Part shown: positions 24,907 through 33,025 of the stretch, in pieces
How positions within the stretch are numbered: the first letter of the stretch is position 1
Layout: every line of letters begins with the position of its first letter
Notes under the pieces: generated by a model
What the model saw: only the letters and a program-made list of their open reading frames with translations
Told to the model about the DNA's origin: nothing
The model's database searches: none
Translations under genes and position numbers: made by a program
Assembly (NCBI RefSeq): GCF_001426245.1
Contig: NZ_LMCM01000012.1
Location: 1 to 55,999 of the forward strand
DNA from: Phycicoccus sp. Root101
GTDB lineage: Bacteria; Actinomycetota; Actinomycetes; Actinomycetales; Dermatophilaceae
Direction of reading: 5' to 3'
Length of the DNA stretch: 55,999 nt

Positions 24907-25468
24907 CGAGCGTCTGCGAAGCGGCTTGGTCCGCAACGCCCGCAGCCTTGACCCCGACGTTGAGGTCTTGCTCGAGTCGGCCCTCGCCACGCACCGGCGT
25001 GCACTGTGGTTGCGCTGGGGTGCCGCTGCGGGCGGGCTAGTCGCGGCAGCGTCCGCCGCAATCGTCCTGGTGATCGGCGGGTGGGGAAGCGACCGCGACG
25101 CACCGGTGCTCCCAGCCAAGACCCCGACCGCATCGGTCGCCATTCAGGGCCGGTATGCCGGACAGGTCGCTGCGCTCCCGACGGTTCCGGAGGTCGCGGG
25201 GCGATGGGTGCTCGAGTTCAAGGCCGGCGGGGTGCTCACCGTCACCGCGCCTCCCACCTACTCCGGCGTGGTGTCCGGGGTGCTGTACGCCGTGCAGGGC
25301 CAGGAGATGCGCACCGACCTGTTCAGCCAAGACCGGTGCGCGGGCCAACCGTTGGGCCGGTACGCCGTGACCCGGACCGGGTCGCAGCTTGCCCTGATGG
25401 CGGTGGACGACCCATGCGCGGCGCGCGTGGGCGTGCTGGGGGCTACCGCCTGGACGGTCGCCCCTTGA
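24896..25468 (+). CDS. Putative membrane anti-sigma factor
   Basis: A 190-aa protein. A cytosolic N-terminus of about 40 residues (MSVDERLRSGLVRNARSLDP) precedes one membrane helix (GAAAGGLVAAASAAIVLVIGG) and an extracytoplasmic domain with WVLEFKAGGVLTVTAPP and two Cys (DRCAG, DDPCAA). The overlap with the ECF gene and the single-pass topology support an anti-sigma role. It has no HxxxCxxC zinc motif, so it is not a ZAS-type anti-sigma. Confidence 0.7.
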   Translation: MSVDERLRSGLVRNARSLDPDVEVLLESALATHRRALWLRWGAAAGGLVAAASAAIVLVIGGWGSDRDAPVLPAKTPTASVAIQGRYAGQVAALPTVPEVAGRWVLEFKAGGVLTVTAPPTYSGVVSGVLYAVQGQEMRTDLFSQDRCAGQPLGRYAVTRTGSQLALMAVDDPCAARVGVLGATAWTVAP

Positions 25469-25476
25469 GCGACGTC

Positions 25477-25504
25477 AACCTGAGCGACGGCGCCGGCCTG
25501 TACA
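25477..25504 (+). promoter_or_regulatory. Repeated ECF-type promoter-like element, copy 2
   Basis: AACCT-N9-CGCCGGCCTGTACA, identical in motif and spacing to 23597-23624, lies right after the anti-sigma stop and 30 nt before the lipoprotein start at 25535. Confidence 0.55.
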
Positions 25505-25534
25505 CAAGTAAGCAGACCTGAAGGGACTCCAGTC

Positions 25535-26068
25535 ATGAGGACACGAACCGAGGCGGCGACGCTGTTGGCCGTCGGCATCCTGCTCGCAGGGTGCGGTGGC
25601 GCACCGGACAGCGGGCAAGCGACGCAGTCGTCCTCCCCGCCACCGTCCACCACCGCGCCGACCTCCACCGCGCCGGCGACGGACAAGGCTCGAATCCCCG
25701 ATGGGACGTGGACCCGTGAGGTCACGAAGGCTGAGATCACTCGTCGTGGGTTGCAAATCCCGCCGGAGGTCATCACCGGCAACTACCTCGACGACGGCAG
25801 CGTCCGACTGGTGCTCAAGTCGCAGGCCGCACGCTGGTCCATCTTGGTGGAGGACGACGCGGGTGCTTTCGAGGTGGGCGACCAGGGCGGCACCAGCTAC
25901 GACGCCGAAGGCCGCTGGGTGCAGGCAAGCGACAGCACGGGCGGCTCGGTTCTGATCGACTGGAAGATCAGCGGAGACACACTGACGACCTCGATACCCA
26001 AGTCCGGGCCGCAACTGTCGGATGAGGAGCGCTTGTTCCTCGAGGGTCCCTGGCACCGGCAGGGATGA
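25535..26068 (+). CDS. Lipoprotein of unknown function
   Basis: A 177-aa lipoprotein. The signal peptide ends in LLAGCGG (Cys about residue 21) and is followed by a Ser/Pro/Thr-rich linker. The mature domain has IPDGTWTREVTKAEITRRGL, a beta-rich core and a late SVLIDWKISGDTLTTSIP, a lipocalin/META-like pattern seen in actinobacterial lipoproteins. It is preceded by promoter-like copy 2 and followed 8 nt later by a hydrolase gene, so the two are probably co-transcribed. Confidence 0.75.
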   Translation: MRTRTEAATLLAVGILLAGCGGAPDSGQATQSSSPPPSTTAPTSTAPATDKARIPDGTWTREVTKAEITRRGLQIPPEVITGNYLDDGSVRLVLKSQAARWSILVEDDAGAFEVGDQGGTSYDAEGRWVQASDSTGGSVLIDWKISGDTLTTSIPKSGPQLSDEERLFLEGPWHRQG

Positions 26069-26075
26069 GGGGCCA

Positions 26076-27632
26076 ATGGTGACCCGCGTGAGCGGTTACC
26101 GGCATCGCGGCGCTGCGGCCGGGTTGGTCTGCCTGCTGTCCGTGGCGATGCTGTCGGCGTGCACGTCACCGTCTGAGCCCGAACCGTTCCGCCCCTCTTT
26201 GGTCTGGGCGCCCTGCCCGGACGACGTCGAGACCACCTTCCTCTCTCCGCATGAGTGCGGAACGCTCACGGTGCTGGCCAACCGAAGCAGGCCCACCGGG
26301 GCCACCGGGGCCACCGTCAAGCTCCTCGTCGCCAAGGTGCCGCCACCAGCGGGGGCCACCATGCCCGGTCTGGGCACCAGCTTCGGCCCCAACTTCGGCG
26401 ACGCCGAGGCCGTCGGCGGCGCCATGGCAGCCGGGACCGCGCGCCTGGGCCGCACCAACCTGCAGATGGAGTGGCGTGGCTCCGGTCCACACAACCAGCC
26501 GTCGTTACGGTGCCCCGAGGTCGACCCAATCGGGGTGCGTGCCGCCGGAGCCCCGAACAACGACCCAGGCTTGCGCGGAGCGTTCGTCGCCGCAGTCGCC
26601 CAGTGCGCGAAGCGGCTGCGGGCGAGCGGCGTGGAGCCGGCCGACTACACGTCAACGGCCATGGCCCAGGACATGGAGGACCTTCGGGTCGCGGCCGGAA
26701 TCGACCGTTGGGCCATGGGTGCGTCGTACGGGACGCAGTCGGCCGTGTTGTTCGAGTACCTCCGCCTCTTCCCCGGACGGGTACAGGCGGCGTACCTCGA
26801 CTCACCGGCTTTCACCAGCCCAGCCAACTTCCACGACGGAGCAGTCGCTCTTCAAGGCCGACTCGACACGCTCTTCGACCTGTGTGCGGAAGATGCCGCC
26901 TGTCGAGGGGCATCCCCTGATCTGGAGGAGCTCTGGACTCAGGCCCTGGAGCGCACGAGGACCCACCCGTTGCGTGGGACGGCCATGGTCGGAGCCGAGC
27001 AGGTCGCCGTTGTCGTGGACGCGCCGAAACTTGTGCGGGCCGCTCGGTTCGCCCTCGGCGGGGAGGGTGGCCAGCTGGCGGCCCTACCCAGGATCATCAC
27101 CGGGGCCGCGCACGGCCAGCTCGCGCCAGAACTCGCGACCATGGTGGCCAGCGACCCCGCTTTCTGCAGTGGTTACCGGCCACAGTGCCGGGACAAGCGG
27201 TTCAGCTTGGGCGTCTTCCTCACCGACCTGTGCAGCACCTGGCCGTCCCGCGGCACTGCGCCGGAGACGACCCGAGGGCTCGAAGACCAACGCGCGGTAT
27301 ACGCCGCTGTCTTCGAGGAGTCCCCGTACGCGGACGCCTGCGCAGCATGGGACGTGCCGGTGCGTGCGGCACCGTCCCCGAGTAGCGCCCGTGACGTGCC
27401 GATGCTGATGCTGACGGGCGACCTCGACTCGTTCAGCCCACCGGCCACCGTCCGGGACGCAGCGGACCGTTTGGGTCCGGTCGCGTCCGTGCTGCTGGTG
27501 CCGGGCGGAATCCACAACGTGCTCGGCTTCTACGAGTGCGCGATCACCGCACGCAACAACTGGACCCGTAGACCGACACAGCCAACATCGAACGATGCGT
27601 GCCACACCGCTCCCGCGGTCACCTTTCGGTGA
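26076..27632 (+). CDS. Alpha/beta-hydrolase lipoprotein (tripeptidyl aminopeptidase-like)
   Basis: A 518-aa exported enzyme from ATG 26076 with GAGGGG just upstream. The lipobox is LSAC (Cys about 29). The alpha/beta-hydrolase core has the nucleophile elbow GASYGTQSA, LEDQRAVYAAVF, and the C-terminal TAP-like segment LMLTGDLDSFSPPATVRDAA (Asp) with VPGGIHNVLG (His), so the Ser-Asp-His triad is complete. It probably cleaves peptides or esters outside the membrane, anchored by lipid. Confidence 0.85.
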   Translation: MVTRVSGYRHRGAAAGLVCLLSVAMLSACTSPSEPEPFRPSLVWAPCPDDVETTFLSPHECGTLTVLANRSRPTGATGATVKLLVAKVPPPAGATMPGLGTSFGPNFGDAEAVGGAMAAGTARLGRTNLQMEWRGSGPHNQPSLRCPEVDPIGVRAAGAPNNDPGLRGAFVAAVAQCAKRLRASGVEPADYTSTAMAQDMEDLRVAAGIDRWAMGASYGTQSAVLFEYLRLFPGRVQAAYLDSPAFTSPANFHDGAVALQGRLDTLFDLCAEDAACRGASPDLEELWTQALERTRTHPLRGTAMVGAEQVAVVVDAPKLVRAARFALGGEGGQLAALPRIITGAAHGQLAPELATMVASDPAFCSGYRPQCRDKRFSLGVFLTDLCSTWPSRGTAPETTRGLEDQRAVYAAVFEESPYADACAAWDVPVRAAPSPSSARDVPMLMLTGDLDSFSPPATVRDAADRLGPVASVLLVPGGIHNVLGFYECAITARNNWTRRPTQPTSNDACHTAPAVTFR

Positions 27633-27648
27633 GCAGACCAGTAAGGCA

Positions 27649-27672
27649 GCCGCGCGCGAGTCGACGCGCGGC
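27649..27672. terminator. GC-rich hairpin after the hydrolase gene
   Basis: GCCGCGCG / CGCGCGGC arms with an 8-nt loop, 17 nt past the stop. No T-run follows, so termination strength is uncertain. Confidence 0.45.
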
Positions 27673-27927
27673 GGTGTCCAGCTCCGGCCGGCGCTCAGGC
27701 CGGTGCTTCGCCGCCTGGACCTCCAACTGGTCTGATCACGTTGAAAAGAGGCGCCAACCCGGCCACGCCCGCCACCAGAGAGAGCACGGCGGACATGATG
27801 CTCAACGGGTGCGGACCGTCTCGATTGCGTCACAGCACCACAAAACGGTCCCCGCGATGTCCGTGCCGGCACCTACGTTGGGCCGGCGCCCGCACGCGCA
27901 TACCGACGCCGCTCCTGGAGGAACCAC

Positions 27928-28662
27928 GTGAACCGCACCGCCCGCCTTGCCTTGCCCGTCGCCGTCCTGGCGCTGGCGTTGACCGCCTGCGGGAACGCCC
28001 CCGAGCGTGCCGTCACCGTCGGCACGCAGTCGCCTGCCGCGAAGGCTGCCCAGACGAGCGAGGCTGCCCCCAAGCCCAAGGGTGCCGGTGACAAGCTGAA
28101 CGCCAAGCAGGTCAAGGCTGCACTGTTGGCCGTGGGTGACATGCCGACCGGGTGGGCGGCGGCCGAGTCCGAGCCGGAGAAGGACGACACGTCGACGGTT
28201 GAGCCGGCGTCGTGCCAGAAGCTGTTCGACAACATGGACACCTCCGGCAAGAAGGTGAAGGCGAAGAACAAGGCGAAGACGTCGTTCACCCAGGGCGGCA
28301 TGCTCGGCGTCCAGTTCGAAGAAGAGGTCGCCTCCTTCGACGACGACAACCAGGGCGACAAGGTCCAAGGACTCGCGAAGGTTCTCACCGAGTGCTCGAA
28401 GATGACCGTCGTCGACGGTGCCGACCGCATGCCGATGACGATGACTGGGCTGTCGTTCCCGAACCTGGGCGACCAGACCCTCGCCTTCCGAGCCAAGGCG
28501 AAGTCCGACGGCATCGAGGTCGTCATCGACGCCGTGTTCGTCGCCGTCGGGCACAACGTCGTTTCGTTCACCGCCGCCGGCCTGACCCCCATGGCCGGAG
28601 ACGACATGGAGAAGGTCGCCCGGGCCGGCATGGACAAGGTCGCTACCGCCGCCAAGTCCTGA
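27928..28662 (+). CDS. Lipoprotein, possibly PknH-sensor-like
   Basis: A 244-aa lipoprotein from GTG 27928 with GGAGGAACCAC upstream. The signal peptide ends in LALTACGN (Cys about 21). The mature part is Lys/Ala-rich and then holds LLAVGDMPTGWAA, CQKLFDNMD and TECSKMTV, with paired Cys. This resembles extracytoplasmic sensor domains of the PknH C-terminal or LpqN/LppX type, but no family is firmly recognised. It is probably surface-exposed. Confidence 0.65.
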   Translation: MNRTARLALPVAVLALALTACGNAPERAVTVGTQSPAAKAAQTSEAAPKPKGAGDKLNAKQVKAALLAVGDMPTGWAAAESEPEKDDTSTVEPASCQKLFDNMDTSGKKVKAKNKAKTSFTQGGMLGVQFEEEVASFDDDNQGDKVQGLAKVLTECSKMTVVDGADRMPMTMTGLSFPNLGDQTLAFRAKAKSDGIEVVIDAVFVAVGHNVVSFTAAGLTPMAGDDMEKVARAGMDKVATAAKS

Positions 28663-28908
28663 CCTCACACGCCATCGCGGGTGCCGCGGTAACCCCCGGG
28701 GTGCGGGCCCGCTGCGGGGTGTCTGCGCCCGTTGCCAGCGTGGTCCTAACCGCGGCGTGTAGACCACTACACACTCCACGGGGCCTCGGTTGGTCGCGGT
28801 GGAACTGCGGTGGAACTGCGGTGCGCCGCTGAATCCGGCATCGTCACTGGCAACGGGGTCCTGCGACGCTGACTTCATGCCGGCGGTCAACCATCAGCGT
28901 TGCCAACC
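28663..28908. other. Intergenic stretch, no gene seen
   Basis: GC-rich spacer after the lipoprotein gene; no terminator or promoter was clearly identified. Confidence 0.35.
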
Positions 28909-29052
28909 ATGGTCAAGGACTTCGCTGCAACCCTGCCTGCGATTCGGAGCGCCTTGACCATCCCGGCCTTGCGGGAACGAACTGTGACCTACGACCCTGC
29001 CTGCGGGTACGTGTTCCTGCGATCGTGGAGGCTCGCCCAGGAGGTGCACTGA
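28909..29052 (+). CDS. Possible 47-aa leader peptide
   Basis: An open frame MVKDFAATLPAIRSALTIPA and on to HEVH-like end (final residues AQEVH), whose TGA overlaps the ATG of the next gene as TGATG. No good SD of its own was seen, and no family is recognised, but the exact overlap suggests translational coupling. Confidence 0.3.
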   Translation: MVKDFAATLPAIRSALTIPALRERTVTYDPACGYVFLRSWRLAQEVH

Positions 29053-29459
29053 TGACTACCCGACCTCGTGACCCACGTCCCGCGGCCCCCACGGGCTATG
29101 CGACGCACGGCGGCCGGCACGACCACGCGGCTGCCGCCCGCGCCTACCGTCGCGCCTGGTGGTCCCTGACCCTGTACCCGCTCACGTTCCTGCTTGCGTT
29201 CGGCCTCGGCGAAGGCATCCTGGCCTTGCTCACCGACGACCCCGAGCATGCCGCGTTCTGGCAAGGAGCTCTGGCGGCTGTTCCCGCCCTGGTCGTGTTC
29301 GTCATCCCCGGCATCCTTGCCATCACCCACGGACGCACTGCGGTACGTCTGGGCCGCCGCGCTGGCCGCATTCCTGCCATCGTCGGCGGCGTCGTCGGTG
29401 GCGGCTTCATCGCGACCAATCTGGCTGCCTTCATTAACGGACTCATCACCTCTGGCTGA
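29052..29459 (+). CDS. Small membrane protein
   Basis: A 135-aa protein from ATG 29052 with AGGAGG 7 nt upstream. The N-terminal 35 residues are Pro/His-rich and cytosolic; then come three hydrophobic stretches: WWSLTLYPLTFLLAFGLGEG, ALAAVPALVVFVIPGILAI and AIVGGVVGGGFIATNLAAFI. Arg-rich loops (RTAVRLGRRAGR) lie between the last two. The family is a conserved actinobacterial membrane protein of unknown role. It is convergent with the rhodanese operon. Confidence 0.65.
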   Translation: MTTRPRDPRPAAPTGYATHGGRHDHAAAARAYRRAWWSLTLYPLTFLLAFGLGEGILALLTDDPEHAAFWQGALAAVPALVVFVIPGILAITHGRTAVRLGRRAGRIPAIVGGVVGGGFIATNLAAFINGLITSG

Positions 29460-29555
29460 GCGCACCATGACGGGCCCTCGACCCCGGTGAGCTGTCGTCC
29501 GGGCCCGGCGCAACGGGGGTGGCGGACCCGGCTGACCGCCACCCCGCGGCTTCGA

Positions 29556-30191
29556 CTACGACCGGTCGTCGTGAAGCTCGCGCAGGACAGCCGCCATGTC
29601 GGGGGTGTTGTGCCGGTTGTACGGCAGCTTGGCCAGCAGCATGCCCATGGCGCAGCTGTTCGTCACCGCTGCTCCGGTCAGGCCGGCACCGATGCCGGCA
29701 GAGACCCACTTGGCCCACGGGACGATGGTGCTGGCGACCACGCCGGCCAGGACGATGCTGCCGGCGACCAGGCGCACCTGTCGTTCGAGCTCCCACGTCT
29801 GCGCGCCGCGGGTCAGCGGTCCACCCGCGGTTTCCCAGGCGGTGATGCCGCCGGTCAGGACGTGCAGGTTCTCCAGTCCGGTCGTGGCCAGGACGGTTTC
29901 TGCTTGGGCGGCGCGGGCGCCGGAGCGGCAGACCAGGACGATGTCGTCGCCCAGGTGGGTGCGCAGCTCATCCTTGTGCTCGCGCAGCAGGTCCAGGGGG
30001 ACGTTGTAGGACCCGGGGATGTGGGCGGTGGTGAACTCGGCGGGGCTGCGCACGTCAAGCAGGCGCGGGCCGTCAGAGGTGGTGAGCCAGTTCTGGACGG
30101 TGTGAGCGTCCAGGGCGGCGGGGCGCCGCAGTCGGGTGCCCGTCGTGGTCGCCGCAGGGACGGTGGGGGTGGTTGTGCTGGGGTGGGTCAT
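29556..30191 (-). CDS. Rhodanese-DUF2892 fusion protein
   Basis: A 211-aa protein from ATG 30191, where AAAGGAAA forms the SD. The rhodanese domain (about 25-115) has LLDVRSPAEFTTAHIPGSYN and the active-site loop VLVCRSGARAAQAE with catalytic Cys. The C-terminal part (about 130-200) is the DUF2892 membrane pair (QVRLVAGSIVLAGVVAST, AGIGAGLTGAAVTNSCAMGM) as in YgaP-like proteins. It handles sulfane sulfur at the membrane. It lies last in the leftward sulfur operon. Confidence 0.88.
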   Translation of the reverse strand: MTHPSTTTPTVPAATTTGTRLRRPAALDAHTVQNWLTTSDGPRLLDVRSPAEFTTAHIPGSYNVPLDLLREHKDELRTHLGDDIVLVCRSGARAAQAETVLATTGLENLHVLTGGITAWETAGGPLTRGAQTWELERQVRLVAGSIVLAGVVASTIVPWAKWVSAGIGAGLTGAAVTNSCAMGMLLAKLPYNRHNTPDMAAVLRELHDDRS

Positions 30192-30270
30192 CGTTTCCTT
30201 TCGAGGGTGTGTCGGGTGACTCCCGGCACACGTGTTGAGGGCGCGCCTGGTGCGGCCCGGGGGCATGCCG

Positions 30271-30346
30271 CTGGTGGTGTCGCTGGTGGTGTCGCAGGTG
30301 GTGCCGCTGGTGGTGTCGCAGGTGGTGGCGCTGGTGGTGTCGCGGG
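30271..30346. repeat. Short tandem repeats (GTGGTGTCGC type)
   Basis: About five imperfect copies of units such as CTGGTGGTGTCG and CAGGTGGTG fill the spacer between the TauE/SafE stop and the rhodanese start. It has the look of replication-slippage expansion. Confidence 0.7.
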
Positions 30347-31159
30347 TCAGAACAGGGCGGGGATGCTGCGCGCAGCGGTGTACAGCGCGACGGCGACGAG
30401 CAGGACGGCGAACGCGCGGGTCAAGTGGGAGGGCTTGACGCGGGAGGTGATGCGTCCGCCGAAGAGGCTGCCGATGATGGCGGCCGCGGTGAACCCGGCG
30501 ATGAGCTTCCAGTCGAGGTGGGTGCTGCCGGTGGTGACGCGGGCGGTGAGGGCGGTGGCGCTGTTGACGGCGATGACGAGCAGCGAGGTGCCGACGGCGA
30601 CCGGCATGGGGAACGACAGGGCCAGGACGAGTGCTGGGACGAGGACGAACCCGCCGCCGACGCCGAAGAACCCGGTCAGCAGGCCCACAGCGGTTGCGGT
30701 GACGACGACCTTGGCCAGGCGTGGGCACGCGCAGGTGATGGGGTGGAAGGTCAGGATGGGCTCGACGGTGGGGTCTTCGAGGTCGCCCGCGACGTCGGTG
30801 CGCCGTAGCGAGCGGCGGATCATGAGGGTGGCGACGACGAGCATGAGGCCGGCGAACGCGGTCAGCAGGACCTGCGGGTCGACGCGGGCGGCGAGGGCGG
30901 ACCCGGCGAAGGACCCTGCGGTGCCGAGGGCGCCGAACATCAGGCCCTGACCGAACCGGACCCGGCCTGCGCGGGCGTGCGGCAGGAGGGCGATGAGCGA
31001 GGTGGCGCCGACGATCAGCAACGAGCTGGTCGTGGCCGACCGCGGGTCCTGGTCGAGCAGGTAGACGAGGGCGGGGACGGTGAGGATGGACCCGCCACCG
31101 CCGAGCGCGCCGAGCGCGAGGCCGATGAGAAGTCCGAGGGGCAGTACCAGGGGCGACAC
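30347..31159 (-). CDS. TauE/SafE family sulfite/sulfur exporter
   Basis: A 270-aa membrane protein from GTG 31159 (AGGAGA upstream). About eight hydrophobic segments in two repeats, each starting with the glycine-rich family motif: LIGLALGALGGGGSILTVPA and LLTGFFGVGGGFVLVPALVL. The family exports sulfite or related anions; in persulfide-responsive operons it is found with rhodaneses and a persulfide dioxygenase, as here. Confidence 0.88.
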   Translation of the reverse strand: MSPLVLPLGLLIGLALGALGGGGSILTVPALVYLLDQDPRSATTSSLLIVGATSLIALLPHARAGRVRFGQGLMFGALGTAGSFAGSALAARVDPQVLLTAFAGLMLVVATLMIRRSLRRTDVAGDLEDPTVEPILTFHPITCACPRLAKVVVTATAVGLLTGFFGVGGGFVLVPALVLALSFPMPVAVGTSLLVIAVNSATALTARVTTGSTHLDWKLIAGFTAAAIIGSLFGGRITSRVKPSHLTRAFAVLLVAVALYTAARSIPALF

Positions 31160-31188
31160 GGTGGGTGTTCTCTCCTAGGTTTCGTGGG

Positions 31189-31227
31189 CCCGTCGGGGAC
31201 CAGCGCAGGGGCGCCGGCCCCGACGGG
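31189..31227. terminator. Hairpin upstream of the TauE/SafE gene
   Basis: CCCGTCGGGG / CCCCGACGGG arms (10 bp) with a 19-nt loop, in the spacer between the small Cys-rich gene and the exporter gene. It may partly end or process the message. Confidence 0.5.
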
Positions 31228-31325
31228 TTGACCAGGACGCGGTTCGGGGGGTGCGCGTCCCGGTAGGGCGCCGCCGCCAGGGGGGGATGACGGCGACGCC
31301 CAGCTCTGTGGGGTGAGCGGGTGGC

Positions 31326-31505
31326 TCAGTTCCGCCCGAAGAGACGTCCGAGGAACGACCCGCTGCTGGCGGCAGCCTTCTCGTCGGCGGTGTGGCCGGG
31401 GCAGCGGTCGGCGCGGGGAACGCCGGCCATGACCTGGTCGACGTGCTGGCCGCAGCCGGCCCAGGTGGTCTTGCCGCAGACCTTGCAGTTCACGGGACGG
31501 CACAC
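31326..31505 (-). CDS. Small Cys-rich protein in sulfur operon
   Basis: A 59-aa protein from GTG 31505, chosen because AAGGAGAACCACC stands directly before it. It begins with CRPVNCKVCGKTTWAGCGQH and contains a later RCPGH, so it has six Cys and likely binds zinc or carries sulfur. The tail (SGSFLGRLFGRN) is basic and amphipathic. I have seen this type of short protein next to rhodanese and MBL genes in actinobacteria, but know of no assigned function. Confidence 0.75.
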   Translation of the reverse strand: MCRPVNCKVCGKTTWAGCGQHVDQVMAGVPRADRCPGHTADEKAAASSGSFLGRLFGRN

Positions 31506-31560
31506 GGTGGTTCTCCTTGGGTGTGGTGAAGCGAAGGGTTGGTGGTCAGGTCAGGTGTGG

Positions 31561-32982
31561 TCAGGCTGCTGTGGTGATGGGCAGGCCGGAGCTGGCGGCG
31601 TGCTCGCCGAAGCTGTCGTCGACGGCCACCACGGGGATGCCGCGGGCGGCGAGGACGGACGCGGCGATCGAGGCGCGGTACCCACCGGCGCAGTGCACCC
31701 AGACCTCACCTGCCGGCACGTCGCCGATGCGGGCGAGCAGCTCGTGCAGCGGGATGTTCACGGCCCCGTCGATGTGCCCGTCGTCGAACTCCGAGGCGCG
31801 GCGGACGTCCAGGACGGCGACCTGGCGGTGGTGGCGGACCTGGGCGAGGTCGGCGAACACGGCGCGCTCGAAGGTGCCGAGCGGGTTGTCGGTCCACTGG
31901 TCCGGGGTGCCGGTGGCGGCGCCGGCGAGGTGGTCGATGCCGATGCGGACCAGCTCACGCTGAGCCTCGGCGACCTGCTGCGGACTGTCGCCGAGCAGCG
32001 TCAGCGGTGTTCCCCAGGGGATGAGCCAGCCGAGGTAGGTGGCGAACTGCCCGTCGAGGCCGAAGTTCAGGGTGCCGGTGACGTGGCCGGCGGCGAACGC
32101 GGTGCGGGTGCGCAGGTCCACCACCCACTCCCCGTCCGCGATGCGCGCGGCGAGGGTGTCCTTGTCGGCGCTCTCTGGCGTGGTGAGGTCCGGTGCGCCG
32201 GGGCCGGAGCTGTTGGCGGGGGCCATGTGCGCGTAGTAGGCGGGGTAGGCGTCGAGTCCGGCGAGGGTGTCGGCGACCCAGCGCTCCTGCTCTTGGGTCA
32301 GGGCGGGGTTCTGGCGCTTCTCGTCACCGATGGTGGAGGCGGTGGTGTCGCCGGTGGATCCGGCGGAGCAGAACGACCCGAAGCCGTGGGTGGGAAGGAC
32401 GTGGGTGTGCTCGGGCAGCTCGTCGGCCAGGCGGTGCGCGGAGGCGAACTGGTGGTGGACCAGGTCGTGGGTGTGGTCGTGGCCGAGCAGGTCCGGGCGG
32501 CCGGTGGCACCGAAGAGCAGCGACCCGCCGGTGAAGACCCCGACCGGCTCGAACGCCTCCCCGGCAACGGGCGCCGCCTCGAGGGCGTACGACAGGTGGG
32601 TGTACGTGTGGCCCGGGGTGGCGATGGCGCGGACCCGCATCGTGGCGGACACCTCGACGACGTCGCCGTCGCTGATGGGCGACCGCTCGTAGGACACCTC
32701 GTCCGCGGCGTTGACGTGGTACTTCGCGCCGGTGGCCTGCGCGAGGGCCAGCCCGCCGGTCACGTAGTCGTTGTGGATGTGGGTCTCGAACACGTCGCTG
32801 ATTCGCACGCCGGCGTCGGCGGCCAGGGCCAGGACGCGGTCGATGTCGCGCTGCGGGTCGATGACCACGGCGACTCGGCCGTCGTGGGCGAGGTAGGAGC
32901 GGTCGCCGAGAGTGGGCGTGTCGATGGGGATGATGACCGGCGTGGTCATGGTCGTGCCTTTCGTGCTCGCGCTGGTGTTCAT
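31561..32982 (-). CDS. Metallo-beta-lactamase/double rhodanese fusion (persulfide dioxygenase-like)
   Basis: A 473-aa protein; ATG 32982 has SD AAAGGA 6 nt upstream, and an internal ATG at 32949 also has an SD. The N-terminal MBL domain has THIHNDYVTGG, GHTYTHLSY and FGATGRPDL, consistent with ETHE1/BigR-linked persulfide dioxygenases. A first rhodanese domain (WVVDLRTRTAFAAGHVTG) has no active-site Cys, and the C-terminal one has VWVHCAGGYRAS with Cys. It likely oxidises or transfers sulfane sulfur. It is part of the leftward operon, downstream of another rhodanese. Confidence 0.87.
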   Translation of the reverse strand: MNTSASTKGTTMTTPVIIPIDTPTLGDRSYLAHDGRVAVVIDPQRDIDRVLALAADAGVRISDVFETHIHNDYVTGGLALAQATGAKYHVNAADEVSYERSPISDGDVVEVSATMRVRAIATPGHTYTHLSYALEAAPVAGEAFEPVGVFTGGSLLFGATGRPDLLGHDHTHDLVHHQFASAHRLADELPEHTHVLPTHGFGSFCSAGSTGDTTASTIGDEKRQNPALTQEQERWVADTLAGLDAYPAYYAHMAPANSSGPGAPDLTTPESADKDTLAARIADGEWVVDLRTRTAFAAGHVTGTLNFGLDGQFATYLGWLIPWGTPLTLLGDSPQQVAEAQRELVRIGIDHLAGAATGTPDQWTDNPLGTFERAVFADLAQVRHHRQVAVLDVRRASEFDDGHIDGAVNIPLHELLARIGDVPAGEVWVHCAGGYRASIAASVLAARGIPVVAVDDSFGEHAASSGLPITTAA

Positions 32983-33025
32983 GGGTGGTCCTTTCCGGGA
33001 CGCGGTCGTGAGGGAGGCGCTGCGG

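Noticed and set aside
30271-30346. CRISPR array
   Set aside because: Units are short, contiguous and have no unique spacers, so this is a simple tandem repeat.
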